Shown here: positions 8,111 to 15,674 of the stretch, one piece after another
Numbering within the stretch: position 1 is the stretch's first letter
Layout: every line of letters begins with the position of its first letter
The notes under the pieces: generated by a model
Databases searched by the model: none
What the model saw: the letters and a program-made list of their open reading frames with translations, nothing else
What the model was told of the DNA's origin: nothing
Made by a program: the position numbers and the translations under genes
Assembly: GCA_028283625.1 (NCBI GenBank)
Contig: JAPWKG010000006.1
Location: 1 to 64,000 of the forward strand
Length of the DNA: 64,000 nucleotides
DNA from: Acidobacteriaceae bacterium
Lineage (GTDB): Bacteria > Acidobacteriota > Terriglobia > Terriglobales > Acidobacteriaceae
Direction: 5' to 3'

Positions 8111-9852
8111 GAAAGGCTTTCCTTTCCAGTTCCGATCCACGCCTCCAAAAGCCGAGTGGACTCCTGAGGATCACGCCGCACGTGCGCTGCGACGTACTCC
8201 AATACCCCTTCCGAATCGATTGCAGCAGCAGCCTTCTTCGCAGCAACGACACTTTCCAGCTCAGGCAATCTTCTGGCTGCAGCATCACCCACTCCCAGCT
8301 GGACCGTATCCTGCCCCAGATCCAGCAACCGCTCCTCGGGCATCAAACTCACACGAGCCGTTGCTTCCTGCTCGCGCTCAAAGGAACGTAAGAGGCTTTG
8401 TATAACCGGTCGAACGACAAACAGAACCGTCAACAAAGCGATCGCTCCAAACCCAATATCGCGCAGGAGTTCCGGCTGAGACCGCAGCACATCTTTCGCC
8501 ATACTGCGTGTCTTCTCCCAGCCGGTCAGCGGCACCTCTGGTGAATTTGCTGAGAACGAAATATTTTGCAGAACAACCGAGTCTCCGCGAGTCTGATCGA
8601 AACCAACCGCCGCTCGCGCCAGATCTTCCAACCGATGCATCTCATCCGTCGTGCGCGGCCGCCACACAACCGTCTGATGAGCCCCCTGTCCCTCCACCAC
8701 AGGACGATCATTAATCAACACGGCCGCTGTGATGCGTTGCACACGGCCGGGTCCGATCTCTTCATGAAGCGTGTGCTTGGTCACCGCAAACGTCGAGCTT
8801 TCCTCCTGCGAGTTCTGTTGCTGCGGCAAGGCCTGCGGATACACCGGCATCTGCGCCTTTCCGGTCGCATCTGCAGCACTCGGCGTATTGCTGACCGTTC
8901 CCGGAACGCCCTGAGGCTTTACCACCGTCCCGCTCTGCTGCGTGCTCTTCTGCGTCTGCAGCGCAACGACCTGGTTCGGATCAACCACCTCATCGGTTCT
9001 CTGCTGCGTGCTCTGGTCATAACGAATGTTGACCGTTGCCCGAACATTCTCCCTACCCGCCAACGGCTCCAGCATCGCAACAAGTTTTTCAGAAAGCCCC
9101 TGCTCTTCATTGCTGGCCTGCATCGAATCATCCGGCGTATTGAGGTTGATCTTTCCATCCGCATCCACCAGCGTCACCTGCTCAGGCGACAGCCCTTGCA
9201 CAGAACCCGCAACCAGATTACGAATCGACTCCATCTCGTCGCGCGAGAGACGCCCCTGCTTCAGCTTCAAAACCACAGACGCCTTCGCAGGCTGCTGCTG
9301 ATCGGTGAACAATGACTCTTTCGACAACACAAGATGGACACGAGCAGACCGCACCGCGCTCAGCGTTGCAATGGTGTGCTCCAACTCACCCTCCAAAGCG
9401 CGCTGATAATTCACCTGCTCATCAAACTCACTCCCAACCCAATTCGGCTTATCGAAGAGCTCAAAGCCCATGCGTCCCGACTGCGGCATCCCCTTTGCCG
9501 CAACCGCCATGCGCGCTTTGTCCAATAGCTCCGCAGGAACCTCGACTCCCGAACCATCGTCCGTAGCCCGGTACGTTACTCCAGCAGAAGACAGCTCACC
9601 TTCCACCTGCTGCAGGTCTCTTGCCTCCAGACCACCGTATAGCGTCTTCCAATCCGTGCGTGTCCCCCACCACACCAGCAGAGAAACGACCCCCAGCAGA
9701 ACAATCGCAATCGACAAAAGACGATTACGTCGCGCCACCGGCATCGCTTCCCATATGTCTTTTGCACGATTCGCCATCTGGACGGCCTGCGCCCCCGTCC
9801 CACCCGGCTCACGCACACTCAGCCCTGTACCACCTTGCTGTTGCTCTGCCAC
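8107..9852 (-). CDS. fliF: FliF, flagellar MS-ring protein
   Basis: About 581 residues. The first membrane helix lies around residues 43-60 (LLSIAIVLLGVVSLLVWW), followed by ring-building motifs (TDWKTLYGGLEARDLQQVEGEL, the YRRALEGEL-like QRALEGELEHTIATL, and ARVHLVLSKESLF). The second membrane helix is near residues 478-500. The C-terminal tail binds FliG. The GTG at 9852 has AAAGG seven bases upstream; a TTG at 9870 would add six residues. It follows fliE by about 20 bases and overlaps fliG. Confidence 0.93.
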   Translation of the reverse strand: MAEQQQGGTGLSVREPGGTGAQAVQMANRAKDIWEAMPVARRNRLLSIAIVLLGVVSLLVWWGTRTDWKTLYGGLEARDLQQVEGELSSAGVTYRATDDGSGVEVPAELLDKARMAVAAKGMPQSGRMGFELFDKPNWVGSEFDEQVNYQRALEGELEHTIATLSAVRSARVHLVLSKESLFTDQQQPAKASVVLKLKQGRLSRDEMESIRNLVAGSVQGLSPEQVTLVDADGKINLNTPDDSMQASNEEQGLSEKLVAMLEPLAGRENVRATVNIRYDQSTQQRTDEVVDPNQVVALQTQKSTQQSGTVVKPQGVPGTVSNTPSAADATGKAQMPVYPQALPQQQNSQEESSTFAVTKHTLHEEIGPGRVQRITAAVLINDRPVVEGQGAHQTVVWRPRTTDEMHRLEDLARAAVGFDQTRGDSVVLQNISFSANSPEVPLTGWEKTRSMAKDVLRSQPELLRDIGFGAIALLTVLFVVRPVIQSLLRSFEREQEATARVSLMPEERLLDLGQDTVQLGVGDAAARRLPELESVVAAKKAAAAIDSEGVLEYVAAHVRRDPQESTRLLEAWIGTGKESLS

Positions 9853-9873
9853 GTTGTCGCCTTTCAGCAAACG

Positions 9874-10173
9874 CTAAAACTGCATGTTCATCATCTGTTG
9901 GTATGCCGCTACAGCTTTGTTGCGAACCTGCAGAGCAAGCTCGAAACTCATATCTGCCTTCTGCGTTGCAATCATGGCTTCATGCAGCTCGACACCGCTT
10001 CCATTCATTAACCCGGTGACGGCATCACTTGCTTTGCTTTCAAGCGACTGCATATTCTGCAAGACGGAATGAAGCACTCCCGAAAAAGGTGCACCCACCT
10101 GAGCGCTTGGAGACGAAGAGTTCTCCGTAGCTTGCGACGCCAATGTTGATGCAATGTGTTGAACAGGTACCAT
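9874..10173 (-). CDS. fliE: FliE, hook-basal body junction protein
   Basis: About 99 residues. The C-terminal half is the classic FliE helix (VELHEAMIATQKADMSFEL, then VRNKAVAAYQQMMNMQ). FliE sits at the MS-ring/rod junction and is the first exported rod subunit. The ATG at 10173 has GAGG five bases upstream; a GTG two codons earlier is possible. Gene order flgB-flgC-fliE-fliF matches that of many bacteria. Confidence 0.93.
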   Translation of the reverse strand: MVPVQHIASTLASQATENSSSPSAQVGAPFSGVLHSVLQNMQSLESKASDAVTGLMNGSGVELHEAMIATQKADMSFELALQVRNKAVAAYQQMMNMQF

Positions 10174-10190
10174 CACCACCTCACCAGTCC

Positions 10191-10670
10191 TTAGCTCTTA
10201 AGAATGTCCAGCGAAGAATTCACCATATTTTTCTCCGCCTGTACCGCTGAAGCGTTCGCGCCATACGCCCTTGTCGCCCCCATCAGATCCACCATCTCCG
10301 TCAGCGGGTTGATATTGGGGTAAGAGACAAATCCATTAGCGTCCGCATCAGGATGCCCAGGCTCGAAGCGCGTAAGCGGCGCGCTGCTGTCATCCACAAC
10401 GGCGCTCACCTGCACACCACCCTCTACCGACGCAGACGCAATCGGAGCTCCCGCCTGCAAAGCAGAGCCGCTCATGGCAGAGTTCCTGAAGATCGAAGAA
10501 AAACTTTGATCGCCATTTGCCGCAAAAACGACATGCTGACGCCTGTACGGCGTGCCGTCCGCAGTGCGCGTCGTCTCCGCGTTCGCCATATTGGAGGCCA
10601 CTACCTCCGCGCGCACGCGCTCTGCTTTCAGTGCTGAACCGCTAATGTCCATCATCCCGAACAGATTCAT
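10191..10670 (-). CDS. flgC: FlgC, proximal rod protein
   Basis: 159 residues. N-terminus MDISGSALKAERVRAEVVA with SNMANAETT is the rod-protein signature; the C-terminus contains VSYPNINPLTEMVDLMGATRAYGAN, the highly conserved FlgC motif. A good GGGAGAG sequence precedes the ATG. The product forms the proximal rod with FlgB, FlgF and FliE. It lies between flgB and fliE, 12 bases from flgB. Confidence 0.94.
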   Translation of the reverse strand: MNLFGMMDISGSALKAERVRAEVVASNMANAETTRTADGTPYRRQHVVFAANGDQSFSSIFRNSAMSGSALQAGAPIASASVEGGVQVSAVVDDSSAPLTRFEPGHPDADANGFVSYPNINPLTEMVDLMGATRAYGANASAVQAEKNMVNSSLDILKS

Positions 10671-10682
10671 CGTTCTCTCCCG

Positions 10683-11048
10683 CTACTTTGCATCCGCGTG
10701 AATCGCAGACATCGTGCGCGCATACTCACGCTTCAACAGCTCCACACCCGTACGAAACTGCAACTGCTCTTTAGCCAGATCGAGAGACTCGCGATCCATC
10801 GAGACATTGTTCCCATCAGGACGCGCCACCAAGCCATCGACGTTGTAAACATGAGCGCCAGAGCTTACCGTCTTCTCTGAATCGATATCGCGCAAGGCAT
10901 CACGAAACGCCTCGCTGAAATTCAACCCCTGCGTCTTGTACCCCGGCGTATCGACATTGGCCAGGTTCGAAGCCGTTAGCTTCATCTCATTGCTTGTAAC
11001 GTCCAGGTAGCGGCTAAGCGCTTCACTCAAATGTGTCGTGATGTCCAT
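10683..11048 (-). CDS. flgB: FlgB, proximal rod protein
   Basis: 121 residues. ALSRYLDVTSNEMKLTASN and LANVDTPGYKTQ form the rod-protein signature, and the C-terminus (EQLQFRTGVELLKREYARTM) is typical FlgB. I chose the ATG at 11048 because AAGGAGA lies about ten bases upstream; the longer frame starting at 11093 would overlap the promoter-like region. It is the first structural gene of the flgB-flgE block. Confidence 0.94.
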   Translation of the reverse strand: MDITTHLSEALSRYLDVTSNEMKLTASNLANVDTPGYKTQGLNFSEAFRDALRDIDSEKTVSSGAHVYNVDGLVARPDGNNVSMDRESLDLAKEQLQFRTGVELLKREYARTMSAIHADAK

Positions 11049-11077
11049 GAGCCGCGTCTCCTTTCGCAACAGAGAAT

Positions 11078-11093
11078 GCACGCGCAGGACCAA
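11078..11093 (-). promoter_or_regulatory. Possible sigma-54 promoter upstream of flgB
   Basis: The minus strand reads TTGG, ten bases, GCAT, which keeps the GG-N10-GC spacing, but the inner positions (TCC instead of CAC, GTGC instead of TTGC) differ from consensus. The predicted start of transcription is about base 11066, just before the flgB Shine-Dalgarno sequence. Weaker than the site at 1513-1528. Confidence 0.45.
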
Positions 11094-11100
11094 AGAAGAG

Positions 11101-11118
11101 GGCGCTCCTCTGAGCGCC
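11101..11118 (-). terminator. Hairpin between the sigma-54 activator gene and flgB
   Basis: A perfect seven-base inverted repeat, GGCGCTC and GAGCGCC, with a four-base loop, followed on the minus strand by CTCTTCTTT. It lies just after the activator stop and just before the candidate flgB promoter, so it may separate the regulators from the structural genes. Confidence 0.55.
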
Positions 11119-11162
11119 TTCTTACAGCCAGCTGATTTCCGGGAGGAATTGTTAGAACTTCC

Positions 11163-12479
11163 TCAGCGAGGCTTCCGGCGATACCGAATATCTTCTCCAT
11201 AGATCTCCGATCGCTCACCCGCCAGAATCGTCGCACGTTCCAGTACATGCGCAAGCTCGCGTACGTTACCAGGCCATTGATGTTCTCGCAACACCGCCAG
11301 AGCTTCTTCCGTCAGTCGCTTCTGAGGAGAGCTCTTCCCAAGCTTTTCGAGAAAATGCTCTGACAAAAGCGCAACATCCTCGGGCCGTTCCCGCAGCGAG
11401 GGAACCTCCAAAGGAAAGACCGCCAGACGGTGGTACAGGTCCAGGCGAAAGCGCCCCTCCGCCGAGCTTGTCTCCAGGTCCTGATGCGTCGCAGCAATTA
11501 CCCGCACATCCACGCGCACCAACTCGTTATCACCAACCCGCTGTAGCTCTCCACATTCAAGGAAGCGCAGCATCTTTGCTTGCAGCGCCAACGGCATCTC
11601 TCCAATTTCGTCGAGAAACAGCGTGCCACCGTTCGCAGCCTCGATGCGCCCGGTGCGCGAGTTCACCGCCCCCGTGAACGCCCCGCGTGTATGGCCAAAT
11701 AGCTCTGCCTCAAGCAGAGCTTCGGGAATCGCCGCACAATTCAGAACCACAAACGGCTTCTGCGCCCGCGCGCTTAGTCGGTGAACAGCCTGCGCGACAA
11801 CCTCTTTTCCCGTCCCGGTCTCTCCCTCAATCAACACCGTCGCCGAGCGCGGCGACACGAGATGGATCATGCGCGTCAGCTCCTGCATCACCGGAGTCGT
11901 ACCGACCAACTCCGGGATCAAAGCCACCGGCGGCCGGTTGGCCTGACGCGCCGGCACCTCTGCAGGCAGCTCTTCGCGCACTGAAGCGCTCTGGAACGGT
12001 AGCGCATTTTGTTCTACAAGCGGCTGCGCAACGCGAGGCGTCAACAATCGCTTCACCATCGGAACAGCCTGCGGCGCCGAAGCCCACGCCGGCCCATCCA
12101 TCACCGCGGGTAACGAGCTCAGAATGCGCAAAGGCTCAATTGACTCCGTCGCTTCGCGCAAAGCATGGAGCAGCTCGTGGCGCAGCGGCGACCGCGTCGC
12201 CCCCTCCACAGGGTCCCCATCCAGACGCAAAAGATCCAGCTCTGGATACAGCATCCTCATTTGTCCGGTGAACTCTTTGACCTCCAGGTCAGGAAGCCAG
12301 GAATCCATCAGCAAGGCTTCGGCGCGCAGCTGCTCCATGTAGGCCATCACCTCAGCACCGCCCGCAGCCTCACGGACGCTCCAGCGCATACCGGAGAGAC
12401 TCGACCGCAGACGCTCCCGCAACGCCACATCCACACTCGCAAGGATGACGCTTTTATTTCCCCTCATGCTCAATGCCAT
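11163..12479 (-). CDS. Sigma-54-dependent activator with degenerate receiver and no HTH domain
   Basis: 438 residues. Residues 8-115 look like a receiver: the phospho-acceptor Asp59 (LLMDSWLPD) is present but the usual N-terminal acidic pair is not (VILASVDVA). A Pro/Ala-rich linker leads to the AAA+ domain at about 192-430, with Walker A GETGTGKE (219-226), the sigma-54 contact loop GAFTGA (266-271) and Walker B LFLDEIGEMP. The protein stops right after the lid region (GNVRELAHVLERA, ending RYRRKPR), so the Fis-type DNA-binding domain is absent. It most likely activates the sigma-54 flagellar promoters of this locus, as FlrC or FlgR does elsewhere. It overlaps the H-box gene by ten bases. 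Confidence 0.9.
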   Translation of the reverse strand: MALSMRGNKSVILASVDVALRERLRSSLSGMRWSVREAAGGAEVMAYMEQLRAEALLMDSWLPDLEVKEFTGQMRMLYPELDLLRLDGDPVEGATRSPLRHELLHALREATESIEPLRILSSLPAVMDGPAWASAPQAVPMVKRLLTPRVAQPLVEQNALPFQSASVREELPAEVPARQANRPPVALIPELVGTTPVMQELTRMIHLVSPRSATVLIEGETGTGKEVVAQAVHRLSARAQKPFVVLNCAAIPEALLEAELFGHTRGAFTGAVNSRTGRIEAANGGTLFLDEIGEMPLALQAKMLRFLECGELQRVGDNELVRVDVRVIAATHQDLETSSAEGRFRLDLYHRLAVFPLEVPSLRERPEDVALLSEHFLEKLGKSSPQKRLTEEALAVLREHQWPGNVRELAHVLERATILAGERSEIYGEDIRYRRKPR

Positions 12480-12718
12480 CGTCGTTCCTGGACCTTTCTC
12501 CGCAGCGCGGACAACCGTTCTCGCATATGAACGACGATCGAGATGCTGTCAGCCGCATCTCCCAACGCCGCAGTCACTGCTTCAAGAAGTTCGGCATTAC
12601 TCTCCGCTTCTTTTCCGATCTCTAAACGCCCTTGCAACAAAGTCAGAGGTTGACATAAATCATGCAGGTCTTTCTCCATCACGGAAAGCACCTGCGCAAT
12701 TGTGAGTTCACCGTCCAC
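12470..12718 (-). CDS. Small orphan H-box (DHp-like) protein
   Basis: 82 residues from GTG 12718 (GGGAG just upstream). Residues 13-32 (VMEKDLHDLCQPLTLLQGRL) resemble the phospho-accepting helix of histidine kinases, with His19 followed by a QPLT turn. A second helix (about 48-78) could complete a DHp hairpin. There is no ATP-binding domain, sensor or membrane segment, and no room for one. It is packed between an OmpR-type regulator and the sigma-54 activator, so a phosphotransfer or binding role is plausible. The kinase-helix reading is by eye and should be treated as tentative. Confidence 0.6.
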   Translation of the reverse strand: MDGELTIAQVLSVMEKDLHDLCQPLTLLQGRLEIGKEAESNAELLEAVTAALGDAADSISIVVHMRERLSALRRKVQERRWH

Positions 12719-12720
12719 TG

Positions 12721-13482
12721 CTACGCTCCCTGCGCCATCGCAACGGAGAGATCAGTAGCAAGCACAGCATTCTTCGGCATCTTCTTTCGTGGTTCATCGC
12801 TCACGGAAAGCCTGTAGCCTTCCCCCCGAACGGTTTCGATCATCGACCCGCTCCCACTCTCCTCCGGTCCCGCTGCGGCCAACTTACGACGCAGATAGTT
12901 GATGTACACGTCCACAACGTTCGTGCTGCTGTCGCATGGCATCGACCACACGCCCTGCAGCAGCTCTCCGCGCCCACAGGTCTGCCCCCTGCGCCGCATC
13001 AAAAACTCCAGCAGAGCAAACTCCTTCACCGTCAGCTCAACAGCCGTGCCGTTGCGCGTCACCTTTCGCTCCAGGCGATTCATCTCAACATCACCAAAGC
13101 GCAGCGTCGAGTCCGTCGAACGCCCGCAACGTCGCAAAATCGCCCGGCAACGTGCAGAAAGCTCATGGAAGCTAAATGGCTTGAGCAGGCAATCATCCGC
13201 ACCGCTGTTCAGGCAACGCACCCGCTCCTCCACCTGGCTCCTGCCCGTCAGCACCAGAACCGAGGTCTCCGGAAAGCATCGGTGCATCTCTTCAAGAACC
13301 TCGGTGCCATCCCTTCTCGGCAGGCTCAGGTCCAGTACCATCAGGTCCGGCGGATTTTCCGCCGCCTGCTCCAGAGCAGCCTCTCCATCGGACACCCAAT
13401 CCACCGCATGACCTTCGAACATCAAGCCTTTTTTCAGGAACAAACCAAGCGCCTGATCATCCTCAACAACGAGCACTCGCAT
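12721..13482 (-). CDS. OmpR/PhoB-family response regulator
   Basis: 253 residues from ATG 13482, which has AAAGGA upstream. Receiver residues Asp8/Asp9, Asp51, Thr79 and Lys101 are all present. The winged-helix effector domain (about 125-225) includes VELTVKEFALLEFLMRR and VVDVYINYLRRKL with the closing RGEGYRLS. A tail of about 28 residues follows. It is the first gene of the flagellar regulatory module and diverges from lexA. No cognate full-length kinase is nearby; only the H-box protein follows. Its targets cannot be inferred from sequence. Confidence 0.9.
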   Translation of the reverse strand: MRVLVVEDDQALGLFLKKGLMFEGHAVDWVSDGEAALEQAAENPPDLMVLDLSLPRRDGTEVLEEMHRCFPETSVLVLTGRSQVEERVRCLNSGADDCLLKPFSFHELSARCRAILRRCGRSTDSTLRFGDVEMNRLERKVTRNGTAVELTVKEFALLEFLMRRRGQTCGRGELLQGVWSMPCDSSTNVVDVYINYLRRKLAAAGPEESGSGSMIETVRGEGYRLSVSDEPRKKMPKNAVLATDLSVAMAQGA

Positions 13483-13690
13483 AAATCGTCCTTTCCCATC
13501 CGTCAGCCGCCAGAGCGATAAGCAAATCGCAGCCATCAAACCGCGGTTCCTGCCTTCGCTCTTGTATTTGCTGACTGGACACTCACCATCTCCTATCCAC
13601 AGGGTCAACAGCTATGACCAAGTTGGTGATTTTGCAGGAGCGAGCCCATTTAGGGAACGGCCTTAAAAGTCATTCTCATTTCGGGAAACA

Positions 13691-13711
13691 GGGGTTACCA
13701 ACGGGGTTCCG
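13691..13711. promoter_or_regulatory. GGGGTT direct repeat upstream of lexA
   Basis: GGGGTTACC and GGGGTTCCG lie 12 bases apart, just upstream of the lexA -35 element, in the intergenic region shared with the flagellar regulators. Could be a binding site (for LexA or another regulator), but there is no match to a known operator that I can name. Confidence 0.25.
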
Positions 13712-13723
13712 TAAAAATTTCGC

Positions 13724-13751
13724 TTGCACTTCGCCTTTTCTTCACTAAAAT
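13724..13751 (+). promoter_or_regulatory. lexA promoter (predicts a leaderless mRNA)
   Basis: TTGCAC at 13724-13729 and TAAAAT at 13746-13751 with a 16-base spacer. The hexamer ends eight bases before the lexA ATG, and no Shine-Dalgarno sequence precedes the ATG, so transcription should start at or next to the start codon. Confidence 0.65.
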
Positions 13752-13759
13752 TCGTTGAT

Positions 13760-14365
13760 ATGGCGATCACGCGCAGACAAAAAGAGGTTCTGGATTTCCT
13801 CACCGGCTTTACCGCAAGCCACGGCTACTCCCCGTCTTATGAGGAAATCGCCTCCGGTCTCGGGCTCAACTCTCTGGCCACCGTGCACAAGCACGTCACC
13901 AACCTGCAGAACAAAGGCCTGCTTCAGCGCGCGCACAACCGTTCCCGCTCGATTGATGTCCTACCCCAACGCGCGGCTCGCAAGAGCTTTGAACGCCTAC
14001 CGCTGCTCGGCCGCATCGCCGCAGGCAAGCCGGTTGAGGCAATCGAATCGGCGGAGAGTATCTCTCTGGGCGACATCATTGGCAACCGTGAGGTATTTGC
14101 CCTTGAGGTCCGGGGTGACTCCATGCGCGATGAGCATATCGTCTCTGGCGACTATGTTTTGGTCGAACGCACCCGCACCGCACGGGAAGGAGAGATTGTC
14201 GTAGCCCTGGTCGATGACACCGATGCAACGCTTAAGCGTTTTTACCGGGAAGGCAATCTGATCCGTCTGCAACCCTCGAACGCGGAGATGTCGCCGATCT
14301 ACGCTCCTGCTGCCAGCGTTTCGATTCAGGGGAAGGTTCTCGGCGTGCTGCGAAAGTATGCTTAG
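13760..14365 (+). CDS. lexA: LexA, SOS response repressor
   Basis: 201 residues. The N-terminal winged helix (ITRRQKEVLDFL, then YSPSYEEIASGLGLNSLATV) binds SOS boxes; the C-terminal peptidase domain carries the cleavage site Ala88-Gly89 (GRIAAGKP) and the Ser121/Lys159 dyad (VRGDSM and ATLKRF). When RecA filaments form on single-stranded DNA the protein cleaves itself and derepresses repair genes. I chose the ATG at 13760 because the protein then starts directly with the family N-terminus; the longer frame would include the promoter. The operator sequence used here was not identified. Confidence 0.95.
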   Translation: MAITRRQKEVLDFLTGFTASHGYSPSYEEIASGLGLNSLATVHKHVTNLQNKGLLQRAHNRSRSIDVLPQRAARKSFERLPLLGRIAAGKPVEAIESAESISLGDIIGNREVFALEVRGDSMRDEHIVSGDYVLVERTRTAREGEIVVALVDDTDATLKRFYREGNLIRLQPSNAEMSPIYAPAASVSIQGKVLGVLRKYA

Positions 14366-14395
14366 CACGGAACCGAACACAGTTTGCCTGCGTAC

Positions 14396-14424
14396 AAGCC
14401 TTCAGACACTCGTTCTGGAGGCTT
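14396..14424 (+). terminator. lexA 3' hairpin that also contains the next gene's Shine-Dalgarno
   Basis: Arms AAGCCTTCAGA and TCTGGAGGCTT (one G-U pair) with a seven-base loop, followed by TTCGCTTTG. The GGAGG that serves the TTG start at 14431 lies inside the right arm (14417-14421). Confidence 0.6.
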
Positions 14425-14430
14425 TTCGCT

Positions 14431-15645
14431 TTGAACTCCACCCGCAAATCCCGCAAGCGTCTCTGGATCATCCTCGGCGTGGCGACAATCGTGCTCGCCG
14501 GAGGCAGCTACGCTGCGGTAAGCGTCTTTGCCGGCTCCACAAAAATTGACCCGACCCAGATCTCCAGCGTCGAAACCGGAGACATCGCGCGTTCCGTCGT
14601 CGCGACAGGCAAAGTGCAGCCGATTACCCAGGTAGAGGTCAAGTCCAAGGCCAGCGGCATCGTCACCCACCTCGGCACGGATATCAACCAGACAGTGCAT
14701 AGCGGTCAGGTGCTCGCGCAGCTTGATCAACAGGAGATTCAGGATCAGGTGGCGGCACAGCGCGCCACCCTCTCTGCCGCTGAAGCCAACGAAACCTCCG
14801 CCGTCGCCGCCGTCGAGCTCGACAAGGTAAATGCCGAGGCTCCCGACCTCCCCATGATCGAGCACACGTATCACCGTGCGCTCGAGGAGCAGAAGATCGG
14901 CGTCGTCTCCTCCCAGGCGCTCGACACCGCCGAGCAGGCCTACCGTGCGGCCGTCAACATGCGCGACCGTGCACGTTCGCAGATTCTCGTCGACAAAGCC
15001 AAGGTCAACCAGGCCCACGCCCAGGTAGCCGAAGCCCGCGCTTCGCTGCAGCAACTTACCGAGCAGCTGGGCTACACCACCATCACCTCTCCTATTGATG
15101 GAGTCGTGCTGTCGCGGGACGTTCAGGTCGGAGATGCCGTCTCATCCATCCTCGTACTCGGCTCCACCGCCACGCTCGTCATGACCCTCGGCGACACCCA
15201 TCAGGTCTACGTAAAAGGCAAGGTGGACGAATCCGATATCGCCAAGGTTTATCTCGGCCAGCCCGCGCGAATCAAGGTGCAAAGCTTCCGCGACAAAACC
15301 TTCGCCGGCCGCGTCACCAAAATCGCTCCTCTTGGCGTCGAGAAAGACAATGTAACGACCTTCGAGGTACAGATCTCCATCGACAACCCTAGCGGTGAGC
15401 TCAAAGCCAACATGACCGCTAACGCAGAGATCGTCCTCGAAGAACACAAACACGTCCTTACCGTGCCGGAGCAGGCTGTACTCTACGACAAGAACCGCAA
15501 CGCATCGGTGTGGGTTCCCGACAGCAAAGCCAAAGACGGCTACCGCGTGGTTTCGATCAAAACCGGCCTCTCCAACGGAAGCCGCATTGAAGTGCTCAAC
15601 GGCCTGAAGGACGGCGACAAAGTCGTGCTGCAACAAACCTCGTAA
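14431..15645 (+). CDS. Periplasmic adaptor subunit (HlyD/MacA-type membrane fusion protein)
   Basis: 404 residues from TTG 14431, with GGAGG nine bases upstream. A membrane anchor (about residues 11-33) is followed by the lipoyl-like half (VEVKSKASGIVTHLGTDINQTVHSGQVLAQLD), a helical hairpin (about 95-200), the second lipoyl half (TTITSPIDGVVLSRDVQVGDAV) and beta-barrel and membrane-proximal domains. Such adaptors bridge an inner-membrane pump and TolC. No MacB, RND or other permease gene is adjacent, so the partner is unknown. The Shine-Dalgarno is buried in the lexA 3' hairpin, which should lower translation. Confidence 0.88.
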   Translation: MNSTRKSRKRLWIILGVATIVLAGGSYAAVSVFAGSTKIDPTQISSVETGDIARSVVATGKVQPITQVEVKSKASGIVTHLGTDINQTVHSGQVLAQLDQQEIQDQVAAQRATLSAAEANETSAVAAVELDKVNAEAPDLPMIEHTYHRALEEQKIGVVSSQALDTAEQAYRAAVNMRDRARSQILVDKAKVNQAHAQVAEARASLQQLTEQLGYTTITSPIDGVVLSRDVQVGDAVSSILVLGSTATLVMTLGDTHQVYVKGKVDESDIAKVYLGQPARIKVQSFRDKTFAGRVTKIAPLGVEKDNVTTFEVQISIDNPSGELKANMTANAEIVLEEHKHVLTVPEQAVLYDKNRNASVWVPDSKAKDGYRVVSIKTGLSNGSRIEVLNGLKDGDKVVLQQTS

Positions 15646-15674
15646 TCAACTGCTTTCTCCCAAGGACTCCTGCC

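Noticed and set aside
1-13482. Recent horizontal transfer of the flagellar locus
   Set aside because: Base composition looks slightly lower in G+C on spot counts, but no mobile genes, repeats or tRNA border were found; I could not run a proper codon-use test.
13600-13760. E. coli- or Bacillus-type LexA box
   Set aside because: Neither CTGT-N8-ACAG nor GAAC-N4-GTTC was seen upstream of lexA.
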